Source of the DNA: Lactococcus paracarnosus
Lineage (GTDB): Bacteria > Bacillota > Bacilli > Lactobacillales > Streptococcaceae
Reading direction: 5' to 3'
Length of the DNA: 64,000 bases
Assembly: GCF_006770285.1 (NCBI RefSeq)
Contig: NZ_CP017195.1
Span: 1,922,001 to 1,986,000, forward strand
The notes below the pieces were generated by a model. That model did no database searches. It was not told the DNA's origin and saw only the letters and a list, made by a program, of their open reading frames with translations. Numbering within the stretch: position 1 is the stretch's first letter; each line of letters starts with the position of its first letter. Made by a program: the position numbers and the translations under genes. Shown here piece after piece: positions 37,684 through 47,179 of this stretch.

Positions 37684-39411
37684 TTATTTTGTGTAGGCTT
37701 CAACTAAAGCAGCCACTTCTTCCAAAGTACCACATTCAGTCAAGGCTTTGTTAGCTAATTCTTGCATCTTAACAGTGTCAAGACGTTTCATCAAGCTACG
37801 TGTTTGTAGGATTGATGTAGCTGACATTGAAAATTCATCAAGTCCCATACCCACTAGAAGTGGTACAGCAGTTTGATCTCCAGCCATTTCGCCACACATA
37901 CCTGCCCATTTACCTTCAGCATGCGCTGCTTTGATCACATTGTTAATCAAGCGCAAGATTGATGGGTTATAAGGTTGGTAGAGGTAAGCAACTTGTTCGT
38001 TCATGCGGTCAGCGGCCATCGTATATTGGATGAGGTCGTTTGTACCGATAGAGAAGAAGTCAACTTCTTTAGCGAATTGGTCAGCTAGCATTGCTGCAGC
38101 TGGGATTTCGATCATGATACCAACCTGAATATCATCAGCAACAACAACACCTTCGCTGATCAAGTTAGCTTTTTCTTCATCGAAAATCTGTTTAGCTGCA
38201 CGAAACTCAGTTAGCAAGGCAACCATCGGGAACATGATACGTAATTGACCATGAACAGATGCACGAAGCAAAGCACGCATTTGCGTACGGAACATCGCGT
38301 CCCCACCTGCAGATAGGCTGATACGAAGTGCACGGTAACCAAGGAAAGGATTCATTTCTTTTGGTAGATCGAAATAAGGGAGTTCTTTATCTCCACCGAT
38401 ATCCATCGTACGCACAACGACTGGTTTACCATTCATGCCTTCAAGAACTGCTTTATAAGCATCAAACTGCTCATCTTCAGTCGGGAAGTCTTGTGAATCC
38501 ATATAAAGGAATTCAGTACGGTAAAGGCCAATTGCTTCGCCACCATTTTCGTTTACACCAACAACATCTTTAGGTGTACCGATATTAGCTGCAAGCTCAA
38601 AGTGTTTGCCATCAGCAGTGCGTGTTTCAGCATCTTTAAGCAATGCCCACTCAGCTTTTTGATCTGCAAACGTTTTACCAGCAGCAATGAAGTCTGCTTG
38701 CTCAGTTTCAGTTGGGTCAATAATCACTTCACCTGTGATACCATTAACAGCCAAAAGCTGACCATCTGTCACGAGTGTTGTAATATTATTTGTACCAAGA
38801 ACAGCTGGAATTTCAAGTGTACGTGCCATGATTGCTGAGTGACTCGTACGACCGCCAATATTTGTGATAAAGGCTTTAACAAATTTTTTGTCAAGTTGGG
38901 CTGTATCAGATGGTGTCAAGTCATGTGCAACAACGATCACTTCTTGGTCGATTGTTGCTGGACTAGGTAGTTTTTTCCCAAGAAGGTTTGCAAGCACACG
39001 TTTTGTAACGTCTTTAATGTCTGCTGCGCGTTCTTGCATGTATGGATTATCTTCCATACCTTCAAAAATACCGATAAACATGTCCGTTACTTCTTTGAGC
39101 GCTGTCTCCGCGTTTGTTTTCTTAGCACGGATAGTTTCTTTCATTTGACCGATCATTTCTGGATCAGCCAATACCATCAAATGTGCATCAAAAACTGATG
39201 CTGCTTCGTTTCCAAGACTATCTACGGCCTTTTCGCGGATAACGTTAAGCTCGCCTGTGCTTGCCTCTAAGGCAGTATCCAAGCGAGCTTCTTCGTTGTC
39301 AGTATTTTCGACAGTAACTGTCTCAAATGACAAATCCGGTTGAACCAGTAGATAAGCTTTGGCAACTGCGACACCGCTAGATGCGGCAATACCTGTAAGC
39401 TTCTCTGCCAT
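37684..39411 (-). CDS. ptsI: PTS enzyme I (phosphoenolpyruvate-protein phosphotransferase)
   Basis: Cytoplasmic general PTS protein of 575 residues that moves phosphate from PEP to HPr. The active His lies in [21 protein letters not shown]; the PEP-binding domain has [21 protein letters not shown] and the metal site [15 protein letters not shown]. The gene starts 2 nt after the ptsH stop, with GGAGAATAATC placed inside the end of ptsH. Confidence 0.97.
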   Translation of the reverse strand: MAEKLTGIAASSGVAVAKAYLLVQPDLSFETVTVENTDNEEARLDTALEASTGELNVIREKAVDSLGNEAASVFDAHLMVLADPEMIGQMKETIRAKKTNAETALKEVTDMFIGIFEGMEDNPYMQERAADIKDVTKRVLANLLGKKLPSPATIDQEVIVVAHDLTPSDTAQLDKKFVKAFITNIGGRTSHSAIMARTLEIPAVLGTNNITTLVTDGQLLAVNGITGEVIIDPTETEQADFIAAGKTFADQKAEWALLKDAETRTADGKHFELAANIGTPKDVVGVNENGGEAIGLYRTEFLYMDSQDFPTEDEQFDAYKAVLEGMNGKPVVVRTMDIGGDKELPYFDLPKEMNPFLGYRALRISLSAGGDAMFRTQMRALLRASVHGQLRIMFPMVALLTEFRAAKQIFDEEKANLISEGVVVADDIQVGIMIEIPAAAMLADQFAKEVDFFSIGTNDLIQYTMAADRMNEQVAYLYQPYNPSILRLINNVIKAAHAEGKWAGMCGEMAGDQTAVPLLVGMGLDEFSMSATSILQTRSLMKRLDTVKMQELANKALTECGTLEEVAALVEAYTK

Positions 39412-39413
39412 GA

Positions 39414-39683
39414 TTATTCTCCAGCCAATCCTTCTTTAGTCATTGTTTCGCTGATTGCTGCAATTGCGTCGTCAGCGTCAGCGCCTTCTGCTGAAATTGT
39501 AACGTCAGCACCTTGACCAACACCAAGTGACATAACACCCATGATTGATTTAAGGTTAACTGATTTACCTTTATATTCAAGGTTGATGTCAGAAGTGAAT
39601 TTTGAAGCTGCTTGAACAAGCAATGTTGCTGGACGTGCGTGGATACCTGTTTCAGCTACGATGTGAAAATCTTTAGATGCCAT
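39414..39683 (-). CDS. ptsH: Phosphocarrier protein HPr
   Basis: Small PTS carrier of 89 residues. The active His is in [14 protein letters not shown], and the regulatory Ser, phosphorylated by HPr kinase, is in [16 protein letters not shown]. Ser-phosphorylated HPr is the CcpA co-repressor, so this gene links to the cre sites in the window. Transcribed with ptsI from the promoter at 39752-39780. Confidence 0.97.
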   Translation of the reverse strand: MASKDFHIVAETGIHARPATLLVQAASKFTSDINLEYKGKSVNLKSIMGVMSLGVGQGADVTISAEGADADDAIAAISETMTKEGLAGE

Positions 39684-39751
39684 GATTGCATTCTCCTTAG
39701 TTTTTTCGAATTATTTTCTAGCTTGCTAAAAAGCAAAGCCATAACAACATA

Positions 39752-39780
39752 AGTTTATCACAAAATGAAAAGGTTTGCAA
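39752..39780 (-). promoter_or_regulatory. Promoter of ptsH-ptsI
   Basis: On the minus strand TTGCAA (39775-39780), a 17-nt spacer and TAAACT (39752-39757) with an upstream TG (TGATAAACT). The -35 lies in TGCAAACCTTTTCA, which misses the cre consensus TGNAANCGNTNNCA by one base. Confidence 0.75.
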
Positions 39781-39894
39781 TCATAACGTAAGATTTTTTT
39801 GTCTTGTATTATATGGACCTTAAAATTCTCTTCCATATCATTTTTACTTTTATTCATACATCACCAATAGATATCTTTTAAGGCTGTGACAAAC

Positions 39895-39918
39895 AAAAAA
39901 AGGGACTCGCCCTTTTTT
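39895..39918 (-). terminator. Terminator of the second DAHP synthase gene
   Basis: AAAAAAGGG-ACTCG-CCCTTTTTT, a 9-bp stem with a 5-nt loop; it begins within the stop codon of the gene. Confidence 0.8.
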
Positions 39919-40948
39919 ATTTGTTTAACGTCGTGTAAATTTCATTTACCAACGCTGCTGTCTTATCCCAGCCTAAGCATGGATCAGTAATCGACTTACC
40001 ATAAACCTCAGGCGTGTCTTGGCGACCGTCCTCAATATAAGATTCAATCATAAAGCCACGGACTGTTTGTTTAATTTTGTCATTCCAATCGCGGTTGATT
40101 AAGGTTTGGCGGACAATTCTGATTTGCTCCATGAATTGTTTACCTGAATTATCATGATTGGTATCAACCATAATAAATGGATTTTGAAGGCCTAATTTTT
40201 CATATTGAGCGATTGCTTTTAAGAGATTATCGTAGTAGTAATTTGGTACGTTTTCTCCATATTCATTAGTTGCACCACGCAAGATAACATGGGCAAGTGG
40301 GTTACCATCTGTATCAACTTCTGCATTACCATATAGGAAATTTTGTTTATTTTGTGCGGCATGAACAGCATTGAACATCACATTAAGATTTCCTGATGTT
40401 GGATTTTTCATCCCTGTTGGCACATCAATCCCTGAAGCCACAAAGCGGTGTTCTTGATCTTCAACAGAACGTGCACCAATTGCATGGTAACTCACTAGGT
40501 CATCTACCATATGTAAGTTAGACGGGTATAGCATCTCATCTGCTGTAGTCAAACCAGTTTGCGTGATGACTTTATAATGTAAGTCACGTACTGCATGGAT
40601 ACCATTTATCAAATCTGGTAATTTTGACGTATCCGGTTGATGCATCAAGCCCTTATAGCCGTCTCCATTTGTTCTTGGCTTAGCAGTGTAGACACGCATG
40701 ACCATAAAAATCTTGTCTTTTACTGTCTCTTGAAGCGCTGCTAAGCGGTGTGCATAATCTAATACAGCCGTCTCATTATCTGAAGAACATGGCCCAATAA
40801 CGAGTAGGACACGATCATCTTCACCCTTGATGATTTGCATCAATTCAAGGTCTCTTGCCTCTTTTTTAGCTAATGCATCATCCGTTAATTTAGCATGTGT
40901 TTTAATTTTAGCGATATCGATCGCACTACCTTTTTGATGAATTCCCAT
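39917..40948 (-). CDS. DAHP synthase (3-deoxy-7-phosphoheptulonate synthase), paralogue 2
   Basis: First enzyme of the shikimate pathway, joining PEP and erythrose 4-phosphate; 343 residues of the AroF/AroG/AroH class. Motifs LLVIGPCSSDN, RVYTAKPRTNGDGYKG, GARSVEDQEHRFVASG, GMKNPTSGN and DTNHDNSGK are intact. It is a close paralogue of the gene just upstream (most blocks identical). A hairpin with a T-run sits between the two copies (about 41000-41030), so they may be unequally expressed. Confidence 0.93.
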   Translation of the reverse strand: MGIHQKGSAIDIAKIKTHAKLTDDALAKKEARDLELMQIIKGEDDRVLLVIGPCSSDNETAVLDYAHRLAALQETVKDKIFMVMRVYTAKPRTNGDGYKGLMHQPDTSKLPDLINGIHAVRDLHYKVITQTGLTTADEMLYPSNLHMVDDLVSYHAIGARSVEDQEHRFVASGIDVPTGMKNPTSGNLNVMFNAVHAAQNKQNFLYGNAEVDTDGNPLAHVILRGATNEYGENVPNYYYDNLLKAIAQYEKLGLQNPFIMVDTNHDNSGKQFMEQIRIVRQTLINRDWNDKIKQTVRGFMIESYIEDGRQDTPEVYGKSITDPCLGWDKTAALVNEIYTTLNK

Positions 40949-41066
40949 TTATCTATTTCCTTCTTATATTTACAAAATTCTGACAAGCAAACCTAAATAA
41001 AAAGCTGAAGTAGACTCCAGTTTTCTATAATGGTGCTGATGACGGACACTGATGCTAATATCAGCC

Positions 41067-42092
41067 TCAAAGTGTCTCATATATTTCATTGATTAATGCG
41101 ACTGTTTTATCCCATCCTAAACACGGATCTGTGATTGATTTACCAAATACAACTGGTTCATCTTGTCGCCCATCCTCTAAATAAGATTCGATCATAAAGC
41201 CTCGAACATATTTATGAATCAGTGGATTCCACTTACGATTAATTAACGTTTGACGAATAATTCTGATTTGTTCTAAATACCGTTTTCCTGAATTATCATG
41301 ATTCGTATCAATCATGATAAATGGATTTTGAAGTCCCATCTTATCATAGCTAGCAATCGCATCTAATAAGTTATCCGTGTAGTAGTTCGGAATATTTTTT
41401 CCATACTCGTTTAAGGCACCCCGCAAAATAGCATGGGCTAACGGATTACCTTGTGTTTCAACTTCAGTTCGGTTAAACAGGAAATTTTGTGGTGATTGAG
41501 CAGCATAGATACCGTTAAACATCACATTAAGATTACCAGATGTCGGATTCTTTAAGCCGACTGGCACATCAATTCCTGAGGCAACAAAACGGTGTTGTTG
41601 ATTTTCAACTGACCGTGCACCAACAGCGATATAACTCACTAAATCGTCTACAATACGCAGATTTTCAGGATACAACATTTCGTCTGCAGTTGTTAGTCCT
41701 GTTTCAGTAATCACTTTATAGTGTAATTCACGAACAGCCTTAATCCCATTCAGTAAATTTGGTTGTGCCGTTGCATCTGGCTGATGAATCAAGCCCTTAT
41801 AGCCATCTCCATTTGTCCGTGGTTTTGCCGTATAAACGCGCATCACCATAAAAATTTTATCTTTCACTTCTTCTTGAAGTTTAGCTAAACGATGTGCATA
41901 GTCAAGTGCTGCTGCTTCGTTATCAGAAGAACATGGCCCAATCACGAGTAAGATACGATCATCTTCTCCTTTGATAATGGCTTCAAGCTCGCGGTCACGA
42001 CCTGCTTTTATCGCTTTAGTGGCTTCAGAGAGTTTACCCAACTCTTTGATATCTGCTATTTCTAGTTTCTTAGAGAGCGCTTTAAATGTCAT
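41067..42092 (-). CDS. DAHP synthase, paralogue 1
   Basis: Same enzyme family as its neighbour, 341 residues, with LLVIGPCSSDN, RVYTAKPRTNGDGYKG, GARSVENQQHRF, GLKNPTSGN and DTNHDNSGKRYLEQ. It follows secA by 36 bp. The order secA followed by two DAHP synthase genes is also seen in streptococci. Having two copies usually allows separate feedback control by Phe or Tyr; which is which cannot be read here. Confidence 0.93.
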   Translation of the reverse strand: MTFKALSKKLEIADIKELGKLSEATKAIKAGRDRELEAIIKGEDDRILLVIGPCSSDNEAAALDYAHRLAKLQEEVKDKIFMVMRVYTAKPRTNGDGYKGLIHQPDATAQPNLLNGIKAVRELHYKVITETGLTTADEMLYPENLRIVDDLVSYIAVGARSVENQQHRFVASGIDVPVGLKNPTSGNLNVMFNGIYAAQSPQNFLFNRTEVETQGNPLAHAILRGALNEYGKNIPNYYTDNLLDAIASYDKMGLQNPFIMIDTNHDNSGKRYLEQIRIIRQTLINRKWNPLIHKYVRGFMIESYLEDGRQDEPVVFGKSITDPCLGWDKTVALINEIYETL

Positions 42093-42128
42093 ATTTTTAC
42101 TTTCAATTTTTAAATAATGTGAAAAGGA

Positions 42129-44708
42129 TTAAACTGTTCTCATTCGACCATGACAATTTTTGAATTTTTTACCAGACCCACATGGACAAATATCATTACG
42201 ACCAACATTTGAAAAATCAAATTCTGACTCAGCAACTTGCTCTGATCCTACTGTCGTCAAGTTTTCTAGAGAAGCCGTCGTGACAACTTTAGGCGCATTG
42301 TCTTGTTGGACTGCTGATTGTGGATGAATTTGCGCTTTCATCATTAATCGTGTCACTTCAAATTCAATCGCACCAATCATGTTATTAAACATCGAAAATG
42401 CTTCTTGCTGATATTCAACCAAGGGATTATTTTGGGCATAGCCACGTAAACCGACACTTTGACGCATTTGGTCTAATTGGTCAATATGGTCTGACCAGTT
42501 GGTATCAACTGTCCTAAGAATAACCGCTTGTTGGAAACTCAATTGACGTTCTAAATCAATTAGTTTGTCCATTTGCTGACCATAGACGACTTTGACTTTA
42601 TCAAAAATTAAGGTCTTGATTTCATCTAGGCTCAAGTTTTCAAGTTCAGTTGCTGTAATGGCACCATCTGATAGTAAGTTACTCTCAACTTGAACGATGA
42701 GATCTTGCATACCAACTTCATCTAGTTTACCTAGTGGCGCCTGTCCAGCAACTAATCTATCGATTGTTCTATCAAACATGCCAAATAATTGTGGTGTCAG
42801 ATCAGTTTTAGCTGTAATGACTTCATAACGTTGTTTATAAACAACCTCACGTTGCTCACGAATCACATCATCATACTGGAGGACTTGCTTACGAGAGTCA
42901 TAGTTATTCCCCTCAACGCGTTTTTGTGATGCTTCAATTTGATTAGTGATCATACGAGACTTGATGACCGCATCTTCACCTTCGATTTTGAAACGATCTA
43001 AAACAGCCGCAACCCGTTCACTACCAAAACGACGCATGAGGTCATCTTCCAGTGATAGATAAAATTGTGATACACCTGGGTCACCTTGACGACCTGAACG
43101 ACCACGTAACTGGTTATCAATACGACGGGATTCATGACGCTCAGTCCCGATAACAGCAAGACCGCGATAATCAGCTTCTGGGTGATCAACAACACCAGCA
43201 CCGAGTTTAATATCTGTACCACGACCCGCCATATTGGTCGCGATTGTTACCGCACCGTTTTGACCAGCATTCATGATGATTTGCGCTTCTCTAAAATGAT
43301 TCTTAGCATTCAAGACTTCATGTGGAATTCCCGCTTTAACTAATCGTTTAGAAATTAATTCTGATGTTTCCACGCCGACTGTACCGATCAGGATAGGTTG
43401 CCCTTTTTCATGACGATCTTTTACATCAGCTACGACTGCTGCGAATTTAGACTCGATTGTTGGATACAACAAATCGGAATGGTCAATCCGAATAACTGGC
43501 ATATTTGTCGGAATTGGAATAATTTGCATATTATAAATTTCGCGGAATTCTTCAGCCTCTGTTTTACCAGTCCCTGACATCCCTGCCAATTTCTTATACA
43601 TACGGAAATAGTTTTGATAGGTAATAGAGGCCATCGTCTTAGATTCATCTTGAATCGGAACAGCTTCTTTGGCTTCAATCGCTTGGTGAAGGCCATCAGA
43701 AAAACGTCTACCTTCCATGGCACGACCAGTAAATTGGTCAACAATCAACACTTCTTGATTTTCATCAACCATGTAATCATAGTCAAGTGACATGATATAA
43801 TTAGCACGTAAAGAATTATCCACATAATGTGTCAAGGCTGCATTTTCAAGATCATAAAGGTTATCAATTGCGAAGAATTTCTCAGCTTTATCGATGCCTT
43901 CTTCTGTCAAGCCAATCGTTTTAGACTGCACATCAATCTTGTAGTCATCGCCCTCTTCATAGTCTTCTCGGCCATTTAGTTGTTTAACAAACTGATCTGC
44001 ACGATAATAAAGTGCACTCGAACTCTCTGCCTGACCTGAAATAATCAAAGGTGTCCTGGCTTCATCAATCAAAATCGAGTCAACTTCATCGACTAAGGCA
44101 AAATTAAGAGGACGTTGTGACATTTCTTCAAAGGTCGTTACCATGTTATCACGTAGATAATCAAACCCTAACTCTGAGTTAGTCGAGTAGGTGATATCAC
44201 ATGCATAGGCTTCCTGTTTTTCAGCAGGAGATTTAGTTGACGAATTAATGCCGACTGTAAGTCCTAGCCAGTTATAAAGTTCTCCCATCTCAGTCGCATC
44301 ACGTGCAGAAAGGTATTCATTTACTGTTACAACATGGACACCCTTACCAGCTATCGCGTTCAGATAAACAGGCATGGTTGCAGTCAAGGTTTTACCTTCA
44401 CCAGTACGCATCTCAGGCACATCACCATTATGTAAAACAATACCACCCATGATTTGAACATGATAAGGAAAAAGACCCAATACACGTTTAGCACCCTCAC
44501 GTGCTACTGCAAACGCTTCAGAAAGCAACTCATCTAAGGTTTCCCCAGCTTCATAACGTGCTTTAAATTCTGATGTCTTCGCTTGAAGGGCCTCATCTGG
44601 TAAGTTTGCAAAATCTGCTTCATAAGCCTCAACTTTTTCAGCCATTTTATGTAGTTTTTTTAACTGTTTTTTATCATTTTCAATTATGTTTTGAATAATG
44701 TTTGCCAT
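42129..44708 (-). CDS. secA: Protein translocase ATPase SecA
   Basis: Motor of Sec protein export, 859 residues, docking at SecYEG on the inner membrane face. The nucleotide site is [15 protein letters not shown], the DEAD-like Walker B is [15 protein letters not shown], and the second ATPase domain has [11 protein letters not shown] and [13 protein letters not shown]. The C-terminus ends in a zinc-binding motif [14 protein letters not shown], the SecB/lipid-binding tail. AGGAGAAAA lies before the ATG. Confidence 0.98.
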   Translation of the reverse strand: MANIIQNIIENDKKQLKKLHKMAEKVEAYEADFANLPDEALQAKTSEFKARYEAGETLDELLSEAFAVAREGAKRVLGLFPYHVQIMGGIVLHNGDVPEMRTGEGKTLTATMPVYLNAIAGKGVHVVTVNEYLSARDATEMGELYNWLGLTVGINSSTKSPAEKQEAYACDITYSTNSELGFDYLRDNMVTTFEEMSQRPLNFALVDEVDSILIDEARTPLIISGQAESSSALYYRADQFVKQLNGREDYEEGDDYKIDVQSKTIGLTEEGIDKAEKFFAIDNLYDLENAALTHYVDNSLRANYIMSLDYDYMVDENQEVLIVDQFTGRAMEGRRFSDGLHQAIEAKEAVPIQDESKTMASITYQNYFRMYKKLAGMSGTGKTEAEEFREIYNMQIIPIPTNMPVIRIDHSDLLYPTIESKFAAVVADVKDRHEKGQPILIGTVGVETSELISKRLVKAGIPHEVLNAKNHFREAQIIMNAGQNGAVTIATNMAGRGTDIKLGAGVVDHPEADYRGLAVIGTERHESRRIDNQLRGRSGRQGDPGVSQFYLSLEDDLMRRFGSERVAAVLDRFKIEGEDAVIKSRMITNQIEASQKRVEGNNYDSRKQVLQYDDVIREQREVVYKQRYEVITAKTDLTPQLFGMFDRTIDRLVAGQAPLGKLDEVGMQDLIVQVESNLLSDGAITATELENLSLDEIKTLIFDKVKVVYGQQMDKLIDLERQLSFQQAVILRTVDTNWSDHIDQLDQMRQSVGLRGYAQNNPLVEYQQEAFSMFNNMIGAIEFEVTRLMMKAQIHPQSAVQQDNAPKVVTTASLENLTTVGSEQVAESEFDFSNVGRNDICPCGSGKKFKNCHGRMRTV

Positions 44709-44760
44709 TTTTTCTCCTAGATAGTTGTAACCCCTGTTCTAAAACAGGATACTTCCTTTA

Positions 44761-44789
44761 ATTCTAACATTTTATTAGATTAAGTTCAA
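44761..44789 (-). promoter_or_regulatory. Promoter of secA
   Basis: On the minus strand TTGAAC (44784-44789), a 17-nt spacer and TAGAAT (44761-44766), with a short CCTGTT/AACAGG hairpin in the leader. Confidence 0.7.
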
Positions 44790-44873
44790 ACACAAAATCG
44801 GTAATTCTAGCGTAATATCATTCCTTTTATAAAAATGAAGGATATAAATCGATAATTCACATTTTCAGAGAAT

Positions 44874-44897
44874 TAAAAAAACCGCCTGAGCGGTTTT
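44874..44897 (-). terminator. Terminator of the usp45-like gene
   Basis: AAAACCGC-CTGA-GCGGTTTT, an 8-bp stem followed on the minus strand by a T-run. Confidence 0.85.
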
Positions 44898-44905
44898 CAA
44901 ATAGC

Positions 44906-46147
44906 TTAATTTGGATATATATAAGTTACAGGACCTTGCGCATTTACTGGGTTGAACCAGCCACGATAGTTTTTAATAGTTGGGTTACCAACATAATAGT
45001 TACACTCGCTCACTTGGATCCTTGTTGTACTTTCAACATCTGTAACAACAGCAACGTGACCATAGCCACCATCATTCCATGACGCAATCGCACCTACTTG
45101 TGGTTGACTACCTGTACGGAAGCCTGCTGCTGCAGCTGATGAGGCCCACTGCGCCCCATTACCCCAGTAGTTACCAGCCCATGGTGCTAAAACTTTAGCG
45201 CCCCAAGTACACTGACCAACTGGATAAGTGTTCGCTCCGCCACCATTTGGTGGTGTTGGATTCGGCTTCGGTGTTGGATCTGGTTGTGGTGTTGGATTCG
45301 GTGTCGGTGTTGGATTCGGTGTCGGTGTTGGATTCGGTGTCGGTGTCGGTACCGGAACTACTGGTGTTGGTGCATTGCTCCCACCGCTTGCTTGACTTGC
45401 TGCTTGACTTGCAGAAGCTGCAGTTTGATCACTATATGCTTTTTCAGCTGCTGCTGCTTGTGCTGCTGCTGCTTGTGCTGCTGCTTTTTGATCTAATAAA
45501 GATGATTTTTCATCTTCAGCTGTCGCACGTTCTACAGATAAGTTCAACTGAGATACTTTTAGTTGCGCTTGTCGTGTATCAAGTGTTTTAGCCTGTGTAT
45601 CCATTTGGTCTTTTAACTTGTAACCTTCATCAACTTTAGCTTGATTCGATTTAACTGTTTTAAGCAAATCAGCTTTTGCTGCTTCTTGCTGTTTCAACAT
45701 ATCATCATTGGCTTTGACAATCGTTCTCATCGCTGAAATACGTGTCACTGCATCTGATAAAGATTTAGAACTAACAACAGCATCTACGTAAGATGTAGCA
45801 GCACCATCTGTTTGAGCTGAACGTGCTTGTGCCTTAAGAGACTCATCGCGTTGCGCAATCTCTTTTGACAAAGTTTGCGCTTTAGCGTCAAGTTTTTTAG
45901 AATCATTTAGTAAATCTTCTATATCAGATTTAAGTTTATCTTGTTTCGCTGTCAACGAATCAACTTGCCCTTGAATGCTGTTCACTTCCGATTGAGCAGT
46001 CGCTTCAGCACTTTTAGTCGAGGCAATTTTTGCATCTTGCGCAGCAATTTTTGTATCTGTATCATCTGCAGCAACGACAATCGTAGTTGACACAGCTGAT
46101 AGTATAACTGTCGACAACAAGATTGTCGAGATTAGGCTTTTCTTCAT
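44906..46147 (-). CDS. usp45: Secreted CHAP-domain peptidoglycan hydrolase, Usp45/PcsB-like
   Basis: Exported cell-wall protein of about 413 residues. It has a Sec signal peptide (MKKSLISTILLSTVILSAVS, cleavage near AVVAA-type sequence), a long coiled coil (about 30-235), an Ala/Ser linker, a Pro-Thr repeat region and a C-terminal CHAP domain with Cys in PVGQCTWGAK and His in GYGHVAVVTDV. PcsB-type proteins split septal peptidoglycan with FtsEX; in L. lactis the homologue is the major secreted protein. The frame extends to a TTG at 46168; ATG at 46147 with AAGGAG 12 nt upstream is preferred. A WalR box precedes its promoter. Confidence 0.9.
   Translation of the reverse strand: MKKSLISTILLSTVILSAVSTTIVVAADDTDTKIAAQDAKIASTKSAEATAQSEVNSIQGQVDSLTAKQDKLKSDIEDLLNDSKKLDAKAQTLSKEIAQRDESLKAQARSAQTDGAATSYVDAVVSSKSLSDAVTRISAMRTIVKANDDMLKQQEAAKADLLKTVKSNQAKVDEGYKLKDQMDTQAKTLDTRQAQLKVSQLNLSVERATAEDEKSSLLDQKAAAQAAAAQAAAAEKAYSDQTAASASQAASQASGGSNAPTPVVPVPTPTPNPTPTPNPTPTPNPTPQPDPTPKPNPTPPNGGGANTYPVGQCTWGAKVLAPWAGNYWGNGAQWASSAAAAGFRTGSQPQVGAIASWNDGGYGHVAVVTDVESTTRIQVSECNYYVGNPTIKNYRGWFNPVNAQGPVTYIYPN
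45252..45341 (-). repeat. 18-bp tandem repeats in the usp45-like gene
   Basis: Five 18-bp units based on GGTGTTGGATTCGGTGTC (plus-strand reading). The last three (45288-45341) are identical. They encode a Pro/Thr/Asn repeat forming the linker between coiled coil and CHAP domain, so unit number could vary among strains. Confidence 0.9.
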
Positions 46148-46196
46148 ATTAAAGTTATTCTCCTTCAAAAATACGGTACAATTAGCTTCAAAATTA

Positions 46197-46202
46197 ATTA
46201 TA
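46197..46202 (-). promoter_or_regulatory. -10 element of the usp45-like gene
   Basis: A perfect TATAAT on the minus strand, 50 nt before the start. No good -35 lies 17 nt upstream, which fits a promoter that depends on an activator bound at the adjacent WalR box. Confidence 0.65.
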
Positions 46203-46223
46203 CGCTTTCATTCGTCATATAAT

Positions 46224-46240
46224 ATTACAATACCGTTACA
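46224..46240 (-). promoter_or_regulatory. WalR (VicR) box
   Basis: On the minus strand TGTAAC-GGTAT-TGTAAT fits the WalR consensus TGTWAH-N5-TGTWAH exactly. It ends 21 nt before the TATAAT of the usp45-like gene, at the -35 position, and overlaps the mreD stop codon. WalRK controls pcsB in streptococci; binding here is inferred. Confidence 0.7.
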
Positions 46241-46769
46241 TTTTTTTATATGGCTGTAATGTTCTTTCCCATTTTGTCACACCATAGAATTTCTCTAGTG
46301 GAAACTGCAGTATGATAGCTAAGCAGACATTTAAAACAAGACTTGGTGCCATCTCATAAATAATATAATTACCAAAATTAAACGTTGCTAGTTGAAATAG
46401 CAACATGATAGCTGCTGAAAAAAACTCAAAAGCGGTCACGATGATAATGATAGTAAAAATACGCGTTAAGCGATTTTGAAATACCGTTTGTCTAATGTTA
46501 TAGACAAATAAAACAATAAGTGGAAACAGCAAACTCGCGATGCCATATACACCTATATAGTAGCTATCATACAGCATACCGATGACGAAAGCAATCAACA
46601 CCATGTATTGATAGCTATGCTGTAAAATACTGTAGGTAAGAAATATTAAGAACAAACTAGAAGTCACTGTTATATTCGTATTACTAAGTGCCTGTGTAAT
46701 ATGTCCATCAACCAGCATAAGGGCCACTAATATCAGGGGGGTTAGAAATTGAAATGAGAATCTACTCAT
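46236..46769 (-). CDS. mreD: Rod shape-determining protein MreD
   Basis: Membrane protein of 177 residues with about five hydrophobic segments (FLTPLILVALMLVDGHI at the start, IYEMAPSLVLNVCLAIILQFPL near the end), typical of MreD, which works with MreC in placing peripheral wall synthesis. AAAGGGGG lies 5 nt before the ATG. It is separated from mreC by 410 bp, which is unusual because the two are normally adjacent. A tiny open frame ends over its start. Confidence 0.85.
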   Translation of the reverse strand: MSRFSFQFLTPLILVALMLVDGHITQALSNTNITVTSSLFLIFLTYSILQHSYQYMVLIAFVIGMLYDSYYIGVYGIASLLFPLIVLFVYNIRQTVFQNRLTRIFTIIIIVTAFEFFSAAIMLLFQLATFNFGNYIIYEMAPSLVLNVCLAIILQFPLEKFYGVTKWERTLQPYKKM

Positions 46770-46842
46770 ACGTTCCCCCTTTTACTGTAATACTATCACG
46801 CCGACTTATATCAAAGAGTCGAGCGTTACCTCTTTTTAGCAT
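46762..46842 (-). CDS. Small open reading frame before mreD (26 codons)
   Basis: Starts at ATG 46842 after a strong AAGGAG (7 nt spacing) and ends 8 bp inside mreD. The peptide is basic and hydrophilic (starts MLKRGNARLFDISRR, ends GGTYE). The good ribosome site and the overlap suggest a leader peptide that couples translation into mreD. I do not recognise it. An extended -10 promoter lies about 120 nt upstream. Confidence 0.5.
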   Translation of the reverse strand: MLKRGNARLFDISRRDSITVKGGTYE

Positions 46843-46964
46843 CTATTATCTCCTTAACATACTATTCAAGATACAACGATATGCAATACTTATTACTACA
46901 ATAAGCATCTCAATAAGTTACTTACCACATAATAAAACGTATCTAGAAAAATATCACTTATTCA

Positions 46965-46973
46965 AGTATAGCA
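46965..46973 (-). promoter_or_regulatory. Extended -10 promoter in the mreC-mreD gap
   Basis: TGCTATACT on the minus strand, with no clear -35. It could drive mreD apart from mreC. Confidence 0.45.
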
Positions 46974-47062
46974 TTTCTAGCATTTTTTTTCTATTGTTAC
47001 ATTTTCAATGCCTCTTCTGCATAATACCGACTAAAATTGACCAAACAACAAAAAAAACCAAG

Positions 47063-47120
47063 CAATCAATACTTGATTTCAAAAGTCTATATTTTGGGGG
47101 TCACATCAATCAATACTTGA
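47063..47120. repeat. Direct repeat in the mreC-mreD gap
   Basis: CAATCAATACTTGA occurs at 47063-47076 and 47107-47120, 44 bp apart. The similarity extends to 23 of 28 positions. It lies in the unusual gap between mreC and mreD. Confidence 0.7.
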
Positions 47121-47179
47121 GTTTTAAATACTATATTGAGTCTGCACATCAAAAGATAGTTGGATTTTGAAGCAAATTA

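Noticed and set aside
45247-45591. Val/Leu/Ser-rich plus-strand frame opposite the usp45-like gene
   Set aside because: Low-complexity shadow of the Pro-Thr repeats on the coding strand.
47063-47120. CRISPR-like repeat pair
   Set aside because: Only two imperfect copies with a 16-bp spacer and no cas genes; not an array.
46754-47170. 138-codon plus-strand frame across the mreC-mreD gap
   Set aside because: No ribosome site, no family features, and it covers the mreD start, its ribosome site and the promoter; a chance frame in AT-rich DNA.
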